From Marinomonas ushuaiensis DSM 15871 (lineage in GTDB: Bacteria; Pseudomonadota; Gammaproteobacteria; Pseudomonadales; Marinomonadaceae): a stretch of 64,000 nucleotides of DNA. The position numbers and the translations under genes are program-made. The DNA is taken from NCBI RefSeq assembly GCF_000521805.1, contig NZ_JAMB01000010.1, positions 48,277 to 112,276 of the forward strand, in the 5' to 3' direction. Positions 28,608 to 37,991 of this stretch are shown here, piece after piece. Below the pieces are notes generated by a model. That model saw nothing but the letters and a program-made list of their open reading frames with translations. It ran no database searches and was not told the DNA's origin. Each line of letters starts with the position of its first letter. Position 1 is the stretch's first letter.

Positions 28608-29474
28608 ATGCAATTCGATTTTTCCCAATTAGATTTATCAATCTTTACAGATCATGTTGAAGTGGCATTAACGATTGCTTGGGCTTTGTTGTTTTATATC
28701 GTACGCCGTTATACGAAACGTTTAATTCGCTTGAATCAAAATATTGAGCACGACAAAAAACGTCAGCGTATCAATACAGTCGATAATATTTTTAACCTTT
28801 TTTTGGTCATTGGTTTTATTTTAATTTGGTCATCCGAACTGCAAAATATTGCCATTTCTATTGCCGCTTTTATGGTGGCCTTGGTTATCGCAACCAAAGA
28901 ATTTATTGCGTGCATTGTTGGTGCTTTTTATCGCGCTAGTACCCGTCCTTATCAAGTGGGTGATTGGATACGAATTGCTAATTATGAAGGCGAAGTAACA
29001 GACAGTGATTGGCTGTCGACAACCTTATTTGAGGTCGATTTAAAAGGCGGGAGTTATGCTTATACAGGGCGAACTACGGTTGTGCCAAATAGTGTGCTCT
29101 TGGTTCATACAGTGCAAAATTTAAATTACATGCGTCGATATGTAACCCATACTTTTTCTATTTTACGTAATACAGACACAGTAAATCTGTTCGATATTAA
29201 AGAGCAGATTTTGACTAACATACGAGAATACAGCGAGCATTTTCATGAGGTGGCGATTCGTTATAACAGTCTTATTGAGAAACGGCTGGACATCAATATT
29301 TCAGGTCCTGAACCTCGCGTTCGTATCACCACAACACAAGATGGTTATAATGTATTTACGGTCTCGTTATTTTGTCCGACAGATGAAGCGGTCGTAATTG
29401 AGCAAAAAGTCACAGAAGACTTTATGCGGTTTTGGTACGAGCGATGTGAGCTAAATAAACAACAGAGTAAATGA
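28608..29474 (+). CDS. MscS-like mechanosensitive channel family protein
   Basis: A 288-residue inner-membrane protein. Hydrophobic segments lie near residues 17-35, 60-80 and 82-108, followed by the MscS beta domain (RPYQVGDWIRIANYEGEVTD) and a soluble C-terminal region. The pattern VVPNSVLLVHTVQNLNY fits the MscS beta domain. It may release solutes on osmotic downshock. The stop overlaps the start of the following lipoprotein gene (ATGA), so the two are translationally coupled. The gene is divergent from yebG across a LexA box. Confidence 0.85.
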   Translation: MQFDFSQLDLSIFTDHVEVALTIAWALLFYIVRRYTKRLIRLNQNIEHDKKRQRINTVDNIFNLFLVIGFILIWSSELQNIAISIAAFMVALVIATKEFIACIVGAFYRASTRPYQVGDWIRIANYEGEVTDSDWLSTTLFEVDLKGGSYAYTGRTTVVPNSVLLVHTVQNLNYMRRYVTHTFSILRNTDTVNLFDIKEQILTNIREYSEHFHEVAIRYNSLIEKRLDINISGPEPRVRITTTQDGYNVFTVSLFCPTDEAVVIEQKVTEDFMRFWYERCELNKQQSK

Positions 29475-30067
29475 GAAAAATGAAAATATCACAGAAGCTC
29501 GCTCTAGGTACTTTATTGTTCAGTTCTTTGTTTTTAATAGGCTGTAACAGTTTTCATATTAGTGAAGAAGAATTGAATCAAGAAGTCGCTAATCGTCTGG
29601 AAGAACCTCAAAATAATCAAATTGACTTAACCTTAGAAGGTAATACATTAAATTTAGATTTATTGGTAAAGTCCGCTGATATTCAGTTAACAGAACGTGA
29701 TGGCGGCTTGGTGTTGGTGGATCTCGTCTCTGATATGACAGGCCAGCTTATGGTATTTGGACAAGCGTTCTCTATCACGACACAATTAAAACCGTCTTTT
29801 GAATCAGGCGTTCGGCTTGAAGAAAATCGAGTCTATTTGGTCGCTCCAAAAATAACCCAAATAAGCGTTGAGGGTTCTAGTTTTAATGAGCAAATCCTTC
29901 GTTCTACACTTGGGTCCTTACATGATGATTTTGAAAAGGCATTGGTTCAGTATTTTGATAAAAATCCTGTGTATGTGCTGGATCATTCGCCATTTGAAAA
30001 AAGCGCTGCGTCTTTAGTGAAAAGCATCGTCATCACGGAAGGCGCGTTGGAGTTTTCAATTTTCTAA
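29471..30067 (+). CDS. YceB-like (DUF1439) lipoprotein
   Basis: A 198-residue outer-membrane or periplasmic lipoprotein. The signal peptide ends in a lipobox, LFLIGC, with the lipidated Cys near residue 25. The rest is consistent with the DUF1439/YceB fold, which resembles lipid-binding domains (about residues 30-190). The ATG at 29471 overlaps the stop of the channel gene. A second ATG at 29480 is also possible. Partner function with the channel is inferred only from the overlap. Confidence 0.75.
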   Translation: MRKMKISQKLALGTLLFSSLFLIGCNSFHISEEELNQEVANRLEEPQNNQIDLTLEGNTLNLDLLVKSADIQLTERDGGLVLVDLVSDMTGQLMVFGQAFSITTQLKPSFESGVRLEENRVYLVAPKITQISVEGSSFNEQILRSTLGSLHDDFEKALVQYFDKNPVYVLDHSPFEKSAASLVKSIVITEGALEFSIF

Positions 30068-30187
30068 AGCGTTTCCTATCGTTCTTCTATCGTGTTTTTT
30101 CTAGGTAACTTTCTATCAAGCCTTTATAATGCCGCCATAAAATAAGCGGTATCGCTTAATCATTGAATTTTTAAAAAGGAAACAGCC

Positions 30188-30667
30188 ATGACGATTGCTG
30201 ATAATCAAGTCGTACAATTTCACTACACTTTACGCCACGGCGAAGAATTGTTAGAAACTTCTGCAGGTAAAGATCCGGCGGCCTACCTTCATGGTCATGG
30301 AAATGTTATTCCAGGCCTTGAAAAAGCAATGGAAGGTAAAGAAGTAGGCGCTGAATTTGAAGTGACAGTGCCTAGTGCAGACGCTTATGGCGAACGTCAT
30401 GAAGACCGTACTCAACAGATGCCAATTAAGCATTTACAAGGTGCAAAGCGTTGGAAGGCGGGAATGGTCGCTATGGTTCAAACAGATAAAGGGATGCGCC
30501 AAGTAACGATTATCAAAGCAGGCTTAAAGCATGCAACTGTGGACCTTAATCATCCGTTGTCAGGAAAAGATCTAACATTCAATATTGAAATTGTTGATGC
30601 TCGTGAAGCAACCAATGATGAAATCGCTCATGGTCATGCCCATGGGGTAGGTGGTCATCACCACTAA
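30188..30667 (+). CDS. slyD: FKBP-type peptidyl-prolyl isomerase SlyD
   Basis: A 159-residue cytoplasmic prolyl isomerase and chaperone. The FKBP core is split by the insert-in-flap chaperone domain. Typical stretches are VVQFHYTLRHGEELLETS, PGLEKAMEGKEVGAEF, VPSADAYGER and NHPLSGKDLTFNIE. The His-rich tail HGHAHGVGGHHH is a short form of the metal-binding tail of E. coli SlyD, which delivers nickel in hydrogenase maturation. The start has an AAAAGGAAA site. A strong terminator follows. Confidence 0.93.
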   Translation: MTIADNQVVQFHYTLRHGEELLETSAGKDPAAYLHGHGNVIPGLEKAMEGKEVGAEFEVTVPSADAYGERHEDRTQQMPIKHLQGAKRWKAGMVAMVQTDKGMRQVTIIKAGLKHATVDLNHPLSGKDLTFNIEIVDAREATNDEIAHGHAHGVGGHHH

Positions 30668-30721
30668 GCTTTGATTTTAAATGAGCTCTTAAACTTGAAC
30701 GTTTAAAAAGAATGTACCTTG

Positions 30722-30762
30722 AAAGCCCTTTCTACCAATACAGTAGAAAGGGCTTTTTTGTT
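30722..30762 (+). terminator. slyD terminator
   Basis: The 14-bp stem AAAGCCCTTTCTAC/GTAGAAAGGGCTTT with a 7-base loop ends in a run of T. Confidence 0.92.
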
Positions 30763-30830
30763 TTGAGGCAATGAAAGGAAGCTCGATAGTTTTTTTGATT
30801 TAAATCACCTTGATATGTAAATATATAAAA

Positions 30831-30849
30831 ATTAATAAGAATCGTTATC
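30831..30849 (+). promoter_or_regulatory. Candidate Fur box 1 upstream of fagA
   Basis: ATTAATAAGAATCGTTATC agrees with the 19-base Fur consensus GATAATGATAATCATTATC at 14 of 19 positions by direct count. Confidence 0.6.
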
Positions 30850-30879
30850 AACCAGCTTGACAGAAACCTCATCTACATA

Positions 30880-30898
30880 CATATTGATAATAGTTATC
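30880..30898 (+). promoter_or_regulatory. Candidate Fur box 2 upstream of fagA
   Basis: This site agrees with the Fur consensus at 15 of 19 positions and contains the perfect inverted repeat TGATAA-TAG-TTATCA at 30885-30899. It lies 27 bases before the fagA start, so iron-loaded Fur would block the promoter. Confidence 0.75.
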
Positions 30899-30924
30899 AT
30901 TTATATTTTATGAAGGGGAAAATA

Positions 30925-31281
30925 ATGACTCGCTATTTGGTGCCATTCTCAGTTCTTGAACAAACCATTCAGGCGGGTCAGTGTGTAGACTCACCAGAAG
31001 TGCTTTACCACTATTTAAAACTTACGGAAGAGTATGCGGAACGCCTAAGTATCCCTGATGCGGCTTTATTACACAAACGAGTGTTTAATGTACTACTCGA
31101 CACAGTGTGTGACACCAGTCTTGCGCCTCATTGGCGACAAACTTGTTTGGACAAAGTGTATTTGCCTTTATCGCAACTCAAGCGTTTAATCGTTACCTAT
31201 CAAGACGCGCGCAATTATTTCAAGATGGAGCACAGTCTTCGCACTTTGAGCCATTACTTCATTTCTTCTTTTGAGCAATAA
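30925..31281 (+). CDS. fagA: FagA (Fur-associated gene A) protein
   Basis: A 118-residue helical cytoplasmic protein. Its size, the motifs DSPEVLYHYLKLTEEYAERL and LKRLIVTYQDARNYF, and its place 15 bases upstream of fumC identify it as FagA. FagA is the first gene of the iron-repressed fagA-fumC-orfX-sodA operon of Pseudomonas. Its function is unknown. I start at the ATG at 30925, preceded by AAGGGGA. The earlier ATG at 30910 overlaps that site. Two Fur boxes lie upstream. Unlike in Pseudomonas, sodA is not found after fumC here. Confidence 0.85.
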   Translation: MTRYLVPFSVLEQTIQAGQCVDSPEVLYHYLKLTEEYAERLSIPDAALLHKRVFNVLLDTVCDTSLAPHWRQTCLDKVYLPLSQLKRLIVTYQDARNYFKMEHSLRTLSHYFISSFEQ

Positions 31282-31296
31282 GGACAAAATTTAATA

Positions 31297-32673
31297 ATGA
31301 AAATGCGTATTGAAAAAGACAGTATGGGTGAATTGGATGTACCTGAAAAAGCCCTTTATGGTGCTCAAACTCAAAGAGCCATAAATAATTTCCCGATCAG
31401 TGGCGAAGCACTTCCTGAAGCCTTCATTCGTTCTCTTATATTAATCAAAGCTGCTGCAGCGCGAGCTAATGAATCTTTGGGATGTTTAACACCAGCACTT
31501 TCCAAAGCGATACAAAACGCCTGTAATGAATTGTTAGATGGCGATAATCTAATGCAGCACTTTCCTGTAGATGTTTTCCAAACAGGCTCTGGTACCAGCT
31601 CGAACATGAATGCTAATGAAGTGATAGCCACATTGGCTAGCATATACCATGGTTCGCCAGTGAATCCGAATGACCATGTGAATTTTGGCCAAAGCAGTAA
31701 CGATGTAATTCCAAGTGCCATTCATGTGAGCGCCACATTGGAATTAACTGGGCACCTGCTTCCAGCGTTGGAACATTTAAAACAAACCATTATTAAAAAA
31801 GGCGACTCTCTGGCTGGCTTTACCAAGACAGGACGCACTCATTTAATGGATGCGATGCCAGTTCGATTTGATCAAACCTTCCATGCATGGGCTGCTCAGC
31901 TACAGGACAATATTGATAACCTGCATTATCTAGAAAGCAAAACAACTCAGCTTGCACAAGGTGGCACTGCGGTAGGTACAGGTATTAACGCTGACTCTAA
32001 ATTTGCCGCCGCATTCGCGAAAGAGTTATCTGATTTAACCAAAGTAACGTTCACTCCAGGTAAAAACTTTTTCGCTCTGATTGGCTCACAAGATACGGCT
32101 GTTGCTTTATCTGGCCAGTTAAAAGCCGTTGCCGTAACTTATATGAAAATTGCCAATGACCTTCGTTGGATGAATTCTGGTCCCTTAGCAGGCTTAGGTG
32201 AAATCACTTTAGAGGCTTTGCAACCGGGTTCATCCATTATGCCAGGTAAGGTAAATCCAGTGATTCCAGAAGCAACCGCTATGGTTGCAGCGCAAGTCAT
32301 TGGTAATGACGCTGCGATTACGATTGGCGGCCAGTCTGGTAATTTCGAACTGAATGTTATGTTACCTATGGTTGCTAAGAACCTACTAAACAGCATTAAG
32401 CTATTGGCGAACAGCGGGCAATTATTGGCAGATAACGCTATTGCTACCTTGACGATCAATGAAAATAAACTGAACGAAGCATTACACCGAAATCCTATTT
32501 TGGTTACTGCACTTAACCCCATTATTGGTTACGGGAAAGCCGCAGAAATTGCTAAAAAAGCCTATAAAGAAGGGCGACCCGTTGTGGATGTTGCGGAAGA
32601 AAATACAGACTTAAGTCGAGATGAATTGTTGGCTTTACTTGATCCAGCCAAACTGACCCATGGTGGGTTGTAG
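31297..32673 (+). CDS. fumC: Class II fumarase FumC
   Basis: A 458-residue iron-free fumarase that interconverts fumarate and malate in the citric acid cycle. Motifs are TGSGTSSNMNANEV, the active-site region GRTHLMDAMPVRF, and the superfamily signature GSSIMPGKVNPVIPE with the catalytic Ser loop. Being iron-independent and oxidant-resistant, it substitutes for iron-sulfur fumarases when iron is scarce, which fits the Fur boxes upstream of fagA. It ends with its own terminator. Confidence 0.96.
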   Translation: MKMRIEKDSMGELDVPEKALYGAQTQRAINNFPISGEALPEAFIRSLILIKAAAARANESLGCLTPALSKAIQNACNELLDGDNLMQHFPVDVFQTGSGTSSNMNANEVIATLASIYHGSPVNPNDHVNFGQSSNDVIPSAIHVSATLELTGHLLPALEHLKQTIIKKGDSLAGFTKTGRTHLMDAMPVRFDQTFHAWAAQLQDNIDNLHYLESKTTQLAQGGTAVGTGINADSKFAAAFAKELSDLTKVTFTPGKNFFALIGSQDTAVALSGQLKAVAVTYMKIANDLRWMNSGPLAGLGEITLEALQPGSSIMPGKVNPVIPEATAMVAAQVIGNDAAITIGGQSGNFELNVMLPMVAKNLLNSIKLLANSGQLLADNAIATLTINENKLNEALHRNPILVTALNPIIGYGKAAEIAKKAYKEGRPVVDVAEENTDLSRDELLALLDPAKLTHGGL

Positions 32674-32723
32674 TTTCATCATAACCAAGTTATTTGATTT
32701 TTTACTTGTTGAATAATGAAATT

Positions 32724-32749
32724 AGCCAGCGTTTTCGCTGGCTTTTTTT
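32724..32749 (+). terminator. fumC terminator
   Basis: The perfect 8-bp stem AGCCAGCG/CGCTGGCT with loop TTTT is followed by six T residues. Confidence 0.9.
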
Positions 32750-32813
32750 GTGTGTATTTTGAGAGGTAAATAGGGCTTTAAGTTGGCTTTAGGCTGAAAT
32801 AGAAAAGAGCGTT

Positions 32814-33293
32814 TTAAGGCGTAAGTTTTTTCGTCATAAATACGCTGTATTTGTCTAGTTTATAGTCCGCAAAAGATCCGCAGATATCAAAGCCATGTTT
32901 ACTGTAGAGCTTTCTAGCAGGAGCAAAAAAGTCCTGCGGGCCAGTTTCTAAACTGACTCGTGTGAGTTTCTTTTGCTTAGCGTTATCAAGAATGTGATTC
33001 AGTAGGGTAGAAGCAACGCCTTTATTTCGGGCGGCACTGGTGGTGCGCATGGATTTTATTTCACCATGTTTATCATCTAATTTTTTCAGTGCGCCACAGC
33101 CGAGTAATTGGTTTTTTCCTTGAGGTTGGTCGCTTTCCCAGATTGTCCAAAAAGTAATGCTCGGCTTTTAAAGTTCGGTTAAATCCAATGCATGAACACA
33201 TTCCGCAGGTGACGCTGCGTACATGTCATCAAGGTGTTCCGTTAGGAGTTGTTTTACTTCTGGACCGCTTAAGTTGTCGATTTTAATTTCCAT
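32814..33293 (-). pseudogene. GNAT N-acetyltransferase gene with in-frame stop
   Basis: Translation from the ATG at 33293 runs 41 codons (MEIKIDNLSGPEVKQLL, ending HALDLTEL), then meets TAA at 33168-33170. The same frame then continues without a break to the stop at 32814. The rest includes the acetyl-CoA site region RNKGVASTLLNHIL and a normal GNAT ending (ARKLYSKHGFDICGSFADY). Read through, it gives 159 residues, the usual size. A single base change (for example AAA to TAA) explains it. An ATG at 33050 could start a 78-residue remnant, but that lacks the first half of the fold. Substrate unknown. Confidence 0.82.
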
Positions 33294-33308
33294 ATAATCT
33301 TTCTCTGT

Positions 33309-33572
33309 TTAATCATCAAAGCTAATGCGGACTTTGGGACCGTCTGCTTTCTTTTTTGTTGGTTCCCGTAGTGGATCAACAATTTGTTCTAATCCATTGA
33401 TTTTAATTTCCAAAGCTAACTGTAGCCATTGTCCTAAATTACCATTCGGCCAGCCTTTATGAGAAAACCATAATAAATATTCTTCTGGCAAATCAATTAA
33501 AATACGACCGTTGTATTTACCAAAAGGCATGGTTTGGCGAGCGACTTGGATAAGATCTTCTTGAGAAAACAT
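33309..33572 (-). CDS. DUF3820 family protein
   Basis: An 87-residue cytoplasmic protein. The core TMPFGKYNGRILIDLPEEYL followed by WF is the DUF3820 signature, sometimes labelled putative quorum-sensing-regulated virulence factor. The C-terminal 25 residues are basic. The function is not known. It starts 15 bases upstream of the broken GNAT gene on the same strand and probably shares its transcript. Confidence 0.8.
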   Translation of the reverse strand: MFSQEDLIQVARQTMPFGKYNGRILIDLPEEYLLWFSHKGWPNGNLGQWLQLALEIKINGLEQIVDPLREPTKKKADGPKVRISFDD

Positions 33573-33620
33573 AGCGTTACTTAATTGTCTAAAGTTAGAT
33601 GTATTTAAACATAACGGATC

Positions 33621-33662
33621 AAAAAAAACCGCCTTCTATCTTATGAAAGAGAAGGCGGTTTT
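33621..33662 (-). terminator. Terminator after the PepSY-domain gene
   Basis: The stem AACCGCCTTCT/AGAAGGCGGTT with a 12-base loop ends, on the minus strand, in a run of eight T. It lies 30 bases beyond the stop of the minus-strand PepSY gene. Confidence 0.85.
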
Positions 33663-33691
33663 CATTTTAATGTTTCTAATTCAGTTTAAAT

Positions 33692-35047
33692 TTATTTAGC
33701 CCAAAGATTACGAAATTTTGGTGCTACAAAATTGGTAATTCTATCCAGACTTACCACACTTATTATTGCGATGGCCGCCATTGGAAAAAGAAACGAAATA
33801 GGTAATAAAAACCAAACAGCGTGTTTCCAACGAGCGAAATTTTTTGGCATTGGAGGGGGGGATAATGTGAGGCTCGCATTTGGGCGGCGCTTCCACCACA
33901 TGATCAAACCAGAAACGCATAATAGAATCACAGATGATGCAAAAATAGTACAAAGGATAAGATTCCATACACCAAATAAACCCATGTGTAGAGCAATGCC
34001 CACTGCCATGGATTTTGCAAACCAGTTGTAATCCATAAAGCCCACATCGGCTAAAACAGAACCTGAATATCGATCAAAATGTATGGTTCTATCGTCCCAC
34101 GCATTTTTAATATCTTTCCCCATAGTGGACGCTGTGGCGGTATAGACTCCAACATCATTTCTTGGGAAATGCACTTGAAATTGCGTAAAGCCCATTGTTT
34201 TTGCATCAGCAATAACATGGTCAAGCGTGATACTGGTTGGGCCCTTTGCGGTTGATTCAGGCAAGGGTGCTTGTTCAAGCCCCCAAGGGATTTGCTTCAA
34301 ACCTTTAACATTTAGATCTTCATGAGTCAGGGTAGAAGAGACACTTGATGCACTTTTCGCCATCGGAAATGTGCTCCACGCTTGTGTGAGTTTTCCGCCC
34401 CAGACACTTGCCCAAGACAAGCCTGAGATACAGAAAAAAAGCAAAATGATAGCAACCCACACACCGATAACACTGTGTAAATCACGCCAAAAAACACGGC
34501 CGTTTTTTTTGCTGATCGTCGTTGCTGCTTTCAGTTTTGATTGGCCTTTTGCTGGCCACCACAAAAACACACCTGTCAGTATGAGAAGCACGGTAAGACT
34601 GGCAGCAATCTCGATCATTCGATCACCAGTTAGGCCGATCATAAAAGTGCCATGAGTATTGTCTGCCCAAGAATATAAAGACTCTGAAATACTTAGATCT
34701 CCTAAGACTTCACCTTTATATGGGTCGACAAACACCTGAAGAGTGCCATCCTCTGTTTGTACTTGAAAACGAGTCGCTTCTTCTGGTGCCGCTGGAAGGT
34801 AAAAGCGTGAAATCGAGTCATCAGGGTATTTCGCCATAACGAGTTCATATTGCGCTTCGTAAGAAATAGCCTGATCAGTGACATGCTCAACTTGGTATAA
34901 ATCCGGATTCTGAAAACGCTCAAGAATCGTTGAATACAGCATAATAAGACCAGTGGTCGCCAGCATAATTAAAAATGGAACGACGTAAAGACCTGCGAAA
35001 AAATGCCAGCGCCAGACTGACATGTAAAAAGATTTTGAGCCAATCAT
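33692..35047 (-). CDS. PepSY-associated membrane protein
   Basis: A 451-residue inner-membrane protein of the PepSY_TM family. There are about four transmembrane helices: near residue 20, near 145, near 195, and near 345-365, with a further hydrophobic pair at the C-terminus. Periplasmic PepSY-like parts lie between them (DGTLQVFVDPYKGEVLGDL; DRTIHFDRYSGSVLADVGF). Conserved His residues in the helices (HFFAG, HSVIGVW, ALHMGLFG) suggest haem binding, as proposed for iron-reductase-like members near siderophore genes. The gene is preceded by a His-rich protein gene on the same strand, 63 bases upstream. A metal-uptake role is likely but not proven. Confidence 0.85.
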   Translation of the reverse strand: MIGSKSFYMSVWRWHFFAGLYVVPFLIMLATTGLIMLYSTILERFQNPDLYQVEHVTDQAISYEAQYELVMAKYPDDSISRFYLPAAPEEATRFQVQTEDGTLQVFVDPYKGEVLGDLSISESLYSWADNTHGTFMIGLTGDRMIEIAASLTVLLILTGVFLWWPAKGQSKLKAATTISKKNGRVFWRDLHSVIGVWVAIILLFFCISGLSWASVWGGKLTQAWSTFPMAKSASSVSSTLTHEDLNVKGLKQIPWGLEQAPLPESTAKGPTSITLDHVIADAKTMGFTQFQVHFPRNDVGVYTATASTMGKDIKNAWDDRTIHFDRYSGSVLADVGFMDYNWFAKSMAVGIALHMGLFGVWNLILCTIFASSVILLCVSGLIMWWKRRPNASLTLSPPPMPKNFARWKHAVWFLLPISFLFPMAAIAIISVVSLDRITNFVAPKFRNLWAK

Positions 35048-35110
35048 CTATTAAATCCTTGTTAGATTTGGGCATAAAAAAGCATCATGCCCCAATCTCA
35101 GATCAGGACA

Positions 35111-35614
35111 TCATGTAAATGTTGTAAATGGGTTATGTATGAAACGAACAACCGGCGGGCCTCTGGCTTTAGCAGCATAAACCGTAGAGGTAGGCGAGGC
35201 CTGAATACTATCAATAATAGGTTGGGAAGCTTTTACTAAGGCGCTATTGGGTTCTAGGTGAAACTTTGTGTCAAAGAAAAAATGAATACAAGGGCAGCCT
35301 TCTGCCTCATGATCTTCTGCGTTTGTTTGAGCCTGTGGTTCTGAATCAACCAAGCTCATATGGTGAGCATGATGATTGGTGCTCTGGCTCATTTTGTGAT
35401 TTGAATGTTCCCCCATTTGATGGTGAGCGTGGGGATTAGAATGATGAAAATGAGCGGTATTTGATACTGGAGGGTTAGCGTCATGAATCATCACGCCTTT
35501 TGTCGCACATAACATGACATAGACACCATTAAACACACCAATGTTGTTTACCAGCGGCACTGTGAAGTAGGCCAGCCAACAAATAGTGAGTAAATAGAAG
35601 GTCTTGCGATTCAT
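35111..35614 (-). CDS. His-rich DUF2946-like membrane-anchored protein
   Basis: A 167-residue protein with one N-terminal hydrophobic segment (LLTICWLAYFTVPLV). A loop rich in His and Met follows (HFHHSNPHAHHQMGEHSNHK and more), then GCPCIHFFF and the ending ARGPPVVRF typical of DUF2946-like proteins. The His/Met/Cys content suggests copper or other metal binding in the periplasm. I start at the ATG at 35614, with AGGATTT before it, rather than at 35626. It precedes the PepSY gene and likely forms an operon with it. Confidence 0.7.
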   Translation of the reverse strand: MNRKTFYLLTICWLAYFTVPLVNNIGVFNGVYVMLCATKGVMIHDANPPVSNTAHFHHSNPHAHHQMGEHSNHKMSQSTNHHAHHMSLVDSEPQAQTNAEDHEAEGCPCIHFFFDTKFHLEPNSALVKASQPIIDSIQASPTSTVYAAKARGPPVVRFIHNPFTTFT

Positions 35615-35755
35615 AAATCCTGTCATGAAGTGAAGATTTGCCAGCGAATTTACCTAGCTATGTATAAAAGATCAAGCAAACTTGTTCACTTTATATGCAC
35701 ATTTTAATTTCTTATTTTGATTTATTGGTTGTCTGTGGATTAGATTGTACGTGAA

Positions 35756-36652
35756 TTAGACCGCGCTTTTGAAAAAGGTGTCTTGCTTAAATCGTTGTAT
35801 TAAATAATCACAAATAGCTTTTAGTTTTGGAGAGGCTTGACGAGCTTTTGGATAAACCAACCAAACACCACTATAAGGGTATTGATACTGGGGAAGCAGG
35901 GCGATTAATTTGCCACTGGCGATATCGTCTGCAACGTAATAGTCAGGTAATTGCGCGATTCCCAAACCTTTTCTAACCGCATCTAGCAAGGCTACGCCAG
36001 AATTGCTACGCCATTGGCTAGACACCTTTACTTCTTTACGCTGTCCATCTTGCTGAAATAACCAATGATTTTTTGAGCCAATCAAGCAATGGTGTTTACT
36101 GAGTTCTGCTAACGTATGTGGCATGCCGTGTTGATCTATGTAGTCACGGGAAGCACAAAGGTATTCCACACGATTACATAATCGACGAGACAGATGACTG
36201 GAATCCTTCATTGCCCCCATGCGAATTGCCAAATCATAACCTTCTTCGATTAAGTCTACAGAGCGGTTTGTGAGATGAAAATCTAACTCGATTTTTGGAT
36301 GATCCAATAAAAAATCATTCATCAGTGGGGCAATATAGCGCTCACCGAACGTCGTCGCACACGTCATTTTGAACAAACCAATGGGAGCTTGGTTTAGAGA
36401 GGAAATCACTTCTTCGGCACTACTGAGGGCTTCGGGTAAACCTCGACAATGTTGATAATACAACTCGCCTGATTCACTCAAACGAATACGGCGTGTGGTT
36501 CTGAATAATAGAGTTGTATTGAGCTCCGCTTCGAGCTGAGAAATCAGACGACTAATGTGTGACGCAGAAACGCCAAGCTGAATGGCTGCCGCAGAAAAGC
36601 TGCCTTGGCGAACTACCTCGACAAAGGCTTCCATTGCTTCCCAATTTTTCAT
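35756..36652 (-). CDS. LysR-type regulator divergent from frmA
   Basis: A 298-residue LysR protein. The HTH is at residues 17-45 (SFSAAAIQLGVSASHISRLI) and the effector domain follows from about 90. It is divergent from frmA with about 210 bases between starts. In many gammaproteobacteria a LysR gene in this place activates formaldehyde detoxification in place of the FrmR repressor. Formaldehyde sensing by this protein is inferred from position only. Confidence 0.85.
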   Translation of the reverse strand: MKNWEAMEAFVEVVRQGSFSAAAIQLGVSASHISRLISQLEAELNTTLLFRTTRRIRLSESGELYYQHCRGLPEALSSAEEVISSLNQAPIGLFKMTCATTFGERYIAPLMNDFLLDHPKIELDFHLTNRSVDLIEEGYDLAIRMGAMKDSSHLSRRLCNRVEYLCASRDYIDQHGMPHTLAELSKHHCLIGSKNHWLFQQDGQRKEVKVSSQWRSNSGVALLDAVRKGLGIAQLPDYYVADDIASGKLIALLPQYQYPYSGVWLVYPKARQASPKLKAICDYLIQRFKQDTFFKSAV

Positions 36653-36841
36653 ATGTGGCTCTTTTCAGTTAGGTTTAGGGTAAAGGTGTGAAGAAAATAT
36701 AGTGTTACATTATAACTATTTTTGACGTTTTTGAAATGATTGTTGCTGTATGACAATAATCATTTTCTGAAATGGCTATTATCGCTTTAATTATTTAAGA
36801 CTAAGCTTTGTGCTATTGATAACGGTTTTATTGATAAGTAA

Positions 36842-37978
<1,137 letters not shown>

Positions 37979-37991
37979 AAGGAATAGAGCA

